A stretch of 64,000 bases of DNA, taken from the NCBI GenBank assembly GCA_014281115.1, contig JACONQ010000016.1, forward strand, positions 1,860,001 through 1,924,000, read 5' to 3'. Of this stretch, positions 56,401 through 64,000 are shown one piece after another. Source of the stretch: Laburnicola sp. R22_1 (taxonomy: Eukaryota > Ascomycota > Dothideomycetes > Pleosporales > Didymosphaeriaceae). Within the stretch, counting starts at the first letter, position 1. Each line of letters opens with the position of its first letter. Under the pieces are notes generated by a model. The model had not been told where the DNA came from. It was given only the letters and a program-made list of their open reading frames with translations, and searched no databases. Both the position numbers and the translations under genes were made by a program.

Positions 56401-58412
56401 AAAGAGATTGCTGTATAGACCCAAATAGTGGAGCTACTACCCTCACTACTAGAACATAAAAATATAAAGTCTTTCTATAAGGATAAGTTAATTATTAACT
56501 CTTACAAGGAGGATAAGAGTGCTCCAGAGTACTATTAAGGGAGAAAGATTAATTACACCTACCTAACACTACTAGAGACACCTCCACCTATCGCACTGCT
56601 TGCCTAATTAATAGTGAGTTTTGAATAGGACCAAATTAAAAAATTACCCATAGAAACACCACAGCCAGATTAACGCGCTGTGCTATAGGCAGCCGCCTTT
56701 CTTACAGGTACACTCGCAGGAAGTAGAGGCAAATACAAGAGAAAGCCACTTAACAAAGCTTAATTTAATCGCATGCTTACAGTAGGCAAGAAACCCTATT
56801 AAAGTTAACTGCTAGAATCTCTATTATGCAGAACCTAGATAGATAATTATCTATTATTTAAAATATAGAAGAATGCTAAGCGATCCTATCTACAAAGTTA
56901 TAAAGAAATAAGGTCTTAGAGCGAGGTGCCCACAGCCTTAGTGCAATCACATAGTCACTAGATTCTTAACTATATATGGGTATATACCTACAAACTTAAT
57001 AAATATTACAGATTATAAAAGTGCAAGGCAAGGCTAGTAGTGCGCGAAGATTAACAACGCCATCTCACTACACAGGATACCTATGCCGCAACACTCGCAG
57101 GTAGATTATTTCGCCTACTCATATTAACAGCGGCTTAGTTTAACCTAGAGCTAAGCTAGTATAATATTACTAACGCCTTCGTTCACGCGAATCTAGATAG
57201 AGAAATCTACATGCGAATGCCCTAAGGTTATACCCAAAGAGGCACCATCCTACAGTTGCATAAGGCACTGTATAGCTTACGCATCTCACTACTACTATAG
57301 CAGAGAGAATTCACTAGTACGCTTAAGAATCTTAGTTTTACTGCAGTGCCGCACGAACCTTACTATATAATTAAAGACAGCATTATTATCTTCTTCTATA
57401 TAGACAACCTTATTGTCGTATACTTAAAAGATTAAAAGCACGCTGCTAATGCAGTAATAAAAAAGATAGGTACAAAGTTCACCCTGACTAGTAGTAACAA
57501 TCTATAGTGGTTCCTAGGCATTAAAGTTGTTACAGACTATGCTAATAGACAACTCTAGTTATTACAAAGGTCCTACGTAGACAAGATTAGTTATCTAATT
57601 AACTAACATAACCTTAAACACGATACCCTAATATTAGTAGTCGAACTGTTACCTTAAGAAGGACTCGCCATAATGGCAGAGATTAATTAGTACTAGTAGA
57701 AGATGGGATCAATCCTCTACGCTGTAGTAATTACGCGCCTAGATATAGCTTTTGCAAGCTCCTAATTATTGCGCTTTCTTTTAAACCCTAGCGACAACTA
57801 TTATAACGTCGCCAACCGCGTACTTCTATACCTACTATAGGGCTACAATTTAGAGGAGCAGACACTTATAAGATTGCAAGCGACGCGTTGTTTGCAGACA
57901 ACACCCTTAATAAAAAGAGCTTATAGGGGTACATTATTAAATTATTTAGTAGCCTTATCGCCTAGAAGGCAAATAAACAAGACACCGTCACTACTTTAAT
58001 AACTAGAGCTAAGTTGCTAGCACTTTTACAAGTTGCAAAGAAGGCACTATTTACAGCTCGATTAATTAATAAACCTAAGATTAAACTATCGCTATTAACA
58101 ATTACCATTAATTGCGACAACTAACAAACTATTCAACTTGTTACTAAGGAAATCGCCAAATTGCAAACTAAGCTTAGGCATGTTAACATACACAATTATT
58201 GGCTTTGATAAGAAGTAGTACGTGGAGCTATCAAAGTCCAGTACCAGCAATTAGAAGAAATGGCAGCAGATAGTCTTACAAAAGCTCTGCTAGCCGCCAC
58301 ATAGACTAAGTTCTTGAATTAACTAGGACTTAAAGACGTTAGGGGAAGGATTACCAACTAAGAGGCCGACCTTAACAAGTTAGAAGACAGAATAGAAGCT
58401 TTTAAACTATAA
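53493..58412 (+). pseudogene. Copia-3 gag-pol relic
   Basis: It starts at ATG 53493 with MSLLTLRDSTVILTNYLNY and ends at TAA 58410-58412. Domain order as in Copia-2: gag with zinc knuckle CPACEQRYSLKDC (about 54717), protease, integrase (WHKRLGHPG near 55520), RT with FYIDNLIVVY (about 57391-57420), RNase H and ADSLTKAL (about 58266). Stops and frameshifts are frequent, and the gag is split by the solo LTR at 54213-54418. It is more decayed than Copia-2. Confidence 0.87.
54213..54418. repeat. 206-bp solo LTR with TSD AAGAC inside Copia-3 gag
   Basis: Comparison with Copia-2 shows a clean insertion. The ends are TGTTGG and CTAATA, the latter a plausible RIP product of CCAACA. AAGAC flanks it at 54208-54212 and 54419-54423. 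Most of it is GC-balanced and little mutated. It is unrelated to the solo LTR at 31006 and to the other LTRs here. Confidence 0.82.
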
Positions 58413-58477
58413 GCAATAGTATAACTACGCAAGAGATAGTTTAGCTTAGCCCTCTAAGGATCCAAGCTAAGGGGGTG

Positions 58478-58795
58478 TGTTAGATATCAGGTCACTGGAA
58501 ATTACTGTGATTTTACTATGAAATCCAGTAGTTACGTACGTCCAATCACATAGTCTCCTTATAATAACAGTTAGTGTAACTTACAGTAATTTCACTATAA
58601 GATTACTGTGAAATACACAAAGGAGACTGGCGTACTACTATTACACTACTCCGCACTATTACTAGTGCGTCTTAGCGCTAGATAGATATTGCGTACGATA
58701 GCTAAGCTTCTCCAACAGAGATCACTCGACAATCAATTTATTATCAAATCCATCACTTTCATCTTATCTTATCAAAGATACTTACGTATCTGACA
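58478..58795 (+). repeat. Copia-3 3' LTR
   Basis: 318 bp, TGTTAGATAT to TCTGACA. In contrast to Copia-2, here the 3' LTR is the one with more mutated CACTGTGA motifs (for example TTACTGTGA and TTACTATGA near 58501-58520). Confidence 0.9.
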
Positions 58796-58800
58796 ATAGT

Positions 58801-61000
58801 CCCTAGCAACAACTATAAATTTCTTCCCTCCTTTACTTCTAGGCATGTACACTATATCTACTATAACCTATCCCTAGATTATATTCGTTCCCTATATAGG
58901 GTGCAGCTTCTTTACCACTATTTTAGTAAAATGTGCCTAATATTTAGCGCAAGTCTTAATATGTTCCTTAATACTCTAATATAAATTTAACTAGTAGTAA
59001 TATGCTACAATCTTCCTCCAGGTGCCTTCTTATCCTTAATGGCCCAATTCCTTATAGAGTTATTGCAGAATATCTGCCTATTAGACTAGGTTATCTACAA
59101 CTCTACGTAGCGGCCTGTTTCCTATAGTTTAATACTATAGTATGCCTCTTATACTCCTATACTTCCGAGCTTATAGCCTAATATGCCTTTAGTTTTTCTT
59201 AGATAGGCCTTTAGGCATAGTTAGAGTTGCAAGCCAGGTTGCAATATTGCGAAAGTATTTAGTATATAGATTAGAGGAAATTTTAGGCAGGTTATTTATA
59301 GCAGGCTCTATATATTCTATTTCCACTTTAGCCTCCTTACCTACAGCAGAGAATATAATACTAATATGCCCTAAATGCTTCTTAATAAAGTCTTTAATAT
59401 CTTCTTCTAGCTATTTAGAAGAAACCTAACCTTTTTACTATCTGTGTCTTAAGAGCGTATTGGCGACTATATTCTTACGCCCTAAGACATAGTGGATATT
59501 AAACTCCTAGAGCGTTAGAAGTGCCAACTAGCGGGTTATTAAAGCCCCTAATAAGTCGGTTGCGCTATAATTTAGCTGAGTAATTAAGGTATAGAAGTTA
59601 GTTTCCATAATAAAGTGTACTCTATAAATCTAGGATTAAAACTTTTTAAGCGTAAGAAGAAGGACTTTGCACTTATACTTCCTTAAATTCTAGTTATATT
59701 CACTTTAAGACCAAATGCCCAATTTAAACCACACTAGATAAAGGAGACTGTCTAGTCTATATTACTATATTGCGGCTTCCCATTCGATTTTACTACTATT
59801 TACTAAGATTACTACTTTCTATAATAGTTCTAAGTAGTTAATAGATACTAATGCTAGGGCAAAAGTAATACTCTTCTTTAATTACTATATTGCTATATTT
59901 TCTATAATTCCCTAGTAAAACTCTACGCCCTTATATAGTAGTGTAAATAGTAGTGTAGTAATCTTTATAAAGTTTTTAATCTAGATTTAATAGTATATAT
60001 AAACTCTAAGAAAAATTTAGATATCTTTAGCGCAGTCGCAAGGCGGCTATTTAATAATCTTGGCCACTTTCTTTATTAATTATATAGCTAACTATATTTA
60101 TAGTAGTATAGCCCTAGTTAGACTTCTTACCTAACATAGTAACGCCTGCTAGTTCTATATCTGCTAAAACCTAATTAAGATTTATAAGGTATTCTGCAAC
60201 GTATTTATAAATTTCTTTCTTAAGTATCTTTCTATTATAGTTAGTCTTTAGGCCCTTTACTATAATATTATCTATATAAGGCATATAATAAGAGGGAATC
60301 TAGTTATAAAAAATCTTTATAATAATCCGCATAAACTCGGCCATAAAATTAGTTATTGCTATAGACAACGTGCACTGCTAGACAAGTCCCAGAGACGTGT
60401 AGAATATAGTTATGGCGTGGGAAAGTTTATAAAGGGTTACTTAGTTATATCTAGAAAAGAAGTTAATAAGGGATATTATAAGATAACTGGCAAACTCTTC
60501 TAAGAACTTATTAAAGTTTAGGGGAAGATTGCCATCTTAGACTATAACGCTATTAATACGTTAGGTATTGTTAATTAGTTAGTATCCTCTATCCTTCTTC
60601 TTAACTAAAAACTACGAGTTGCAATATAGACTACTACTATACTCTAGCATGCCCTAATTAAGCCTCTGCTGCACTATATTAATAACCACATTCCTAAGTT
60701 TCTAAGAAACTAGAAAGTGCGATTCCTTCTAAGCAATATAGTTAATAGTGTGGATCTTAACTAGTAAAACTATATTAGGATGCACTCGTCCCAACTTAGT
60801 GAATTTAAAAGATAGGGCTGGTTCCCTTTAATATAAAACTTCTAGTAATATATCTCTTTCCTAAGGCAAAAGATCTAGGCCAACCTTTATTTTCGCAATC
60901 TATTCTAGTGTTAACTAATTGCCTCTTAGGAATTCCGCCCACTAGGTAAGGAGGTATTTGTTAAATGGCTAAGGCCTAGTGTTAGTCCTGTTTCGCTTTT
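58801..61000 (-). pseudogene. Gypsy-2 RT, RNase H and integrase N-terminus
   Basis: Minus-strand pieces, from high to low coordinates: FLVKKKDRGY (about 60610), NLPLNFNKFLEEFASYLIIS (about 60530), LINFFSRYNVTLYKL, CTLSIAITNFMAEFMRII (about 60370) and CMPYIDN (about 60280) for RT; NYSATDLLGALITR and FNIHYVLGRKNIVANTLL (about 59570-59450) for RNase H and its linker; then the integrase N-terminal region down to 58801. The order RT-RH-IN is that of Gypsy. The RT box YIDD is YIDN, a TpG-to-TpA change typical of RIP. Confidence 0.82.
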
Positions 61001-64000
61001 TTATAGCCTCCTGCTTCTAATTTAACTAGCCCTTAATATTCTAAGGCTTAACGCCCGAGTTATGCACGGGGTTAACCTTTTTATTCTTAGTCTTATATAT
61101 AGTGTTTACTTTAAAAGCCATTTTAGTTTTATTAATTATCTTTATCTATTCTACCTAGAACGCATTGCTTTTAACTCTTATTGCCTTTTTAGACTCTATC
61201 TATATAGTTAGAGCCTAGAGAATCTTATTAACTTCTTTATCACAGTCTAGTAAATTAATAACTAGAAGTCTTTAGTTACCTTAAATAACAATACCACTAT
61301 TTGTGTACCTCCCAATCGTATCTTAATTAGCGTAGTAGATAAAATCTTTATTTAAATCTATTACTAACCGATCTTTATTAGCGTCCCGTGTAAGCTATTT
61401 ATTCCTATTCGCGATTTCCTCTTCGCAAGTTAGCACTGCCCGATTTAGCGCCTACTTTTAGGCCCTTAGCCCTAATTCCTGCTTAAAGCTTAATATCGGC
61501 CTTACTTATTATTAATATTAACCTATAACAAAGCCACTACTCCAAGACTATATTAGCGCTAAGTTCTAGGTATTCTAGGTGCTTAGAAACGCTGGCCCTG
61601 GCTACTGCGTTTTCTTAAAGTTTTCTATTACCTTAGTAATAATTACGCCTCTTAGGTTAAATAGGTTAGCGCAAGTGGCCACGAATCGCGTAGAGTAGAG
61701 CTCCTTGTTGTCTCACAGCTTATAGTAGGTCTTGCCATTGTTCTTATAGGAGAATTTCGCCTTCGCGTCTGCTAAAAACGGGTTTTCTAGGACAATAGCG
61801 CTAGACAAGAATCTAACAATAAATAGCGTTGTTATAATAATAATCTGGCCCATCCTAATTAGGGCTTAGAATACGATACCTTAAAAATTCTTATAATTAC
61901 TATTTGCAGTTATTAGTTTTATGCTTTGCAATTAAGATAGCATAGATATAATTTAGAGGCCTGTAGCTTTAGTAGTGCTAAGGCGGACAGTATTTAATTC
62001 CGCACCTATATTAAGTAAGGCACTTATCTAATACTTGTTAATTTGGCATATTACTTAGGGACAGTCTCTTTTTATATGTTTAACTCCTAATTCTCTCTTA
62101 AGATCCTTCCTATTAGTAGTAGTTATAGTTAGTGTTGCTTTGCCAAACTGTGCCTTTGTAATTAATACGCCTATACTAGCTGCTTAGTTTACCTATAGCA
62201 GTGCTTAAGATAAATTTGGTTTGTAAAGTCCGCAGTAAGTAACTACTCTATTCTTAAGCTTAACTAATATCTATTTAGGGACTTAGATTCTAGAGATAGG
62301 TGCGCAATTAGCGTGCCCAGCGTCTAAGTCTTTATTAGTTATTTCCTCTATAGTGGCGACTAGTGTCTATAGCTAGTGTAGGTTCCCTTTGCTAAAAGCG
62401 TCCTTAAATATTGTCTTTTTAACTCCTAGCATATTGCTAAGTACTTCTTAGATTATTAGGCTAACTCTAGCGTTTATTACTTAGGACAGTATGTCTTTAG
62501 GACTGCCTACTAGAATATTAACTAGTTTTATTTTCTTTTTAGCCGCGGAGATCTCCTTTCTTAGGGTTAGACCTAAGATATTATTAGGCCCGCGCATCTC
62601 CACATCTTCTATGCCTTCTATTAGGAAATCTTATTCTAGAAAAGACACCCGCTTTATTCTTCTTCTATCCTTCTTATTATTATCCTTCCTCCCACAAACT
62701 ATGGGGATGTCTTGTTTAGAAACTTTAATATTCGTAATTATCTCTACCTTTAGCAATTCTCTAAGACTTAGTCGGATTATTAGAGTGTTTAAGCTCGCGG
62801 CTTATAGTTTACATAGTAGATTTAGGGATTAAACTATTACTAGTGTGTCTTTATCTAGGATGGCTTGCTCCCTCTAAGTCGCTTTAAATTCCTTTTTAAA
62901 GAGAAGGCTAGGTGCTATTATCTTATTAAACGCGAACTGGCTACTATTAGCTTTTATAACTAATTCTACCTAGTAAGTCATTACTATTATCGCGGCTCCC
63001 TAACTCTAAGATATTCATAGGGTCTTCTCTATTAATCTATTCATTCGCCACTTATTCCGTACTAGGCGGATTAGTATTTAGTTCTGCTTACTCCTAGCGC
63101 CAATGCGTTAGATTTCGCCCTAATTGTTTTTTAGTTAGCCCTACTAGACCTTTCGCGATTCTATATTATAGTACACTCATCTATTATTCTTAAGTAAATT
63201 TCTCTTCTCGCATTTCCTATTCGCGATAATATAGTCCTTTCTATATCTAAAGTATCCTTTAAAATAGTTGTCTTCTTACTATATTAGGTCTATTACTACT
63301 ATAGCTATGTGTATATTAACTCGCATTAGCGCTGCTATATAGGCCTAAGACTAGGTTAGTGCGTAGTACTAGGGCCATTATAGTACTATCTGCTTCAGAG
63401 CCTACTTTACCCTTATGGTAATTTTCTGGCGAATAGCCAGGTCTAATAGAATCTCTATTTCTTAAGAGTCCTAGTTCTAAACCAGAATATTCCAAAGTCT
63501 TATAGCCTTAAGCCTTTTAGTTAGCTCGTCTACTTTGTGTTAAGAGACAGTTAAGCCTAGAGTTACTTACGCGCCTAGAGCTCCTTGCAGTCTTACTTAT
63601 TAGAGGTTTGAGTTAAGTCTAGCTGGTTAGAAAACACTCTGCGGCATTAGTAGTACTTGCGGCTTAATAGTCTAAGATAGTATTAGCGCTTAAATTTAAT
63701 ATATTAGATTTAGTACATGTTCTTCTAACTAGATTTAAGCCCTACTTAAAAGCTATCTCTCTATTATGTTAAAGTTAAGCTCCATAGGTCTCTCTATTGA
63801 CTAGTCGTTCTTTATTAGAATATTGCCCGCCAGCTGCTTGCTTAGACCTTAGATAAGAAGCATACCCTTCTGGCTTTTTATAACTATGCCTGCTCTTAGG
63901 CATTTTTTAAACCTAATTGCGAACTAGTCTAGGAAATTATAAATATTAAGGTTTGTTATTACTTAATACTACGCTAGCTACGCCTTTAATACTTCCTCTA
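61001..64000 (-). pseudogene. Gypsy-2 upstream part (protease/gag), runs off the window
   Basis: By position this should hold the RT start, protease and gag of minus-strand Gypsy-2. The sequence has the same RIP-decayed texture and many minus-strand stops, and I could not place a zinc knuckle or protease motif. A plus-strand open frame at 62491-62832 is judged antisense. The 5' LTR must lie beyond 64000. Confidence 0.45.

Larger units (their letters stand above)
53137..58795 (+). mobile_element. Copia-3, full-length LTR retrotransposon
   Basis: 5659 bp with 318-bp LTRs at 53137-53454 and 58478-58795, and perfect TSDs ATAGT (53132-53136 and 58796-58800). The polypurine tract AAGGGGGTG ends at 58477. 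It inserted into the integrase of Gypsy-2 and carries a 206-bp solo LTR itself. It is the same family as Copia-1 and Copia-2 but with distinct LTR sequence. Confidence 0.93.

Noticed and set aside
59247..59429. Short plus-strand frame
   Set aside because: It lies opposite the Gypsy-2 RNase H-integrase region on the minus strand.
62491..62832. 113-codon plus-strand Leu/Ser-rich frame
   Set aside because: It is opposite the expected sense of Gypsy-2, has biased composition and no domain; probably a chance frame in decayed repeat.

Overview
The window is fungal nuclear DNA, very probably from a filamentous ascomycete (Pezizomycotina). Evidence: spliceosomal introns of about 46-61 nt with GTNNGT-type donors; fungal Copia, Gypsy, pogo/Fot1-like and hAT-like transposons; and pervasive C-to-T / G-to-A decay, mostly at CpA/TpG, typical of repeat-induced point mutation (RIP). 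I cannot name the species; a dothideomycete would fit, but that is a guess. No tRNA, rRNA or CRISPR array was seen.

Layout. Two GC-balanced gene islands sit in AT-rich, RIP-degraded repeats. Island 1 (1-6711) holds a hAT-type MITE, an unrecognised gene on the minus strand (1927-3603) and, divergently from it, a five-exon Hsp70/HSPA12-like ATPase gene (4322-6711). Island 2 (31725-about 37430) holds a four-TM membrane protein gene (32773-34431, minus), a GNAT acetyltransferase gene with one in-frame TAG (35528-36302, plus) and an F-box gene relic with six in-frame stops (36603-37430, minus).

The repeat blocks are nested, and many insertions can be dated relative to one another by target-site duplications (TSDs). 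Block 1 (6908-31724): two copies of a ~0.95 kb TA-flanked MITE, one carrying a 1.15 kb insert and the other a 5.5 kb Copia (Copia-1, minus). A minus-strand Gypsy (Gypsy-1, 15776-31719, TSD GAAGG) carries Copia-2 in its 3' LTR (TSD GGGCG), a pogo element in its RT region (TSD TA) and a nearly unmutated solo LTR (TSD AATAC). Block 2 (37441-64000): pogo-2 with clear 31-bp TIRs, a second Copia-type family cut off in its RT and split by a solo Gypsy LTR (TSD AGTAT), a 27 x 10-bp satellite, pogo-3, an unresolved 4.4 kb stretch, and minus-strand Gypsy-2 interrupted in its integrase by Copia-3 (TSD ATAGT), which itself contains another solo LTR (TSD AAGAC).

I found no new gene system. The most informative signals are the reconstructable insertion order, the giant Copia inverted repeat, RIP-type nonsense changes in single-copy genes beside the repeats, a YIDN instead of YxDD RT motif in all three related Copia copies, repeated CACTGTGA palindromes in their LTRs, and the 10-bp array.
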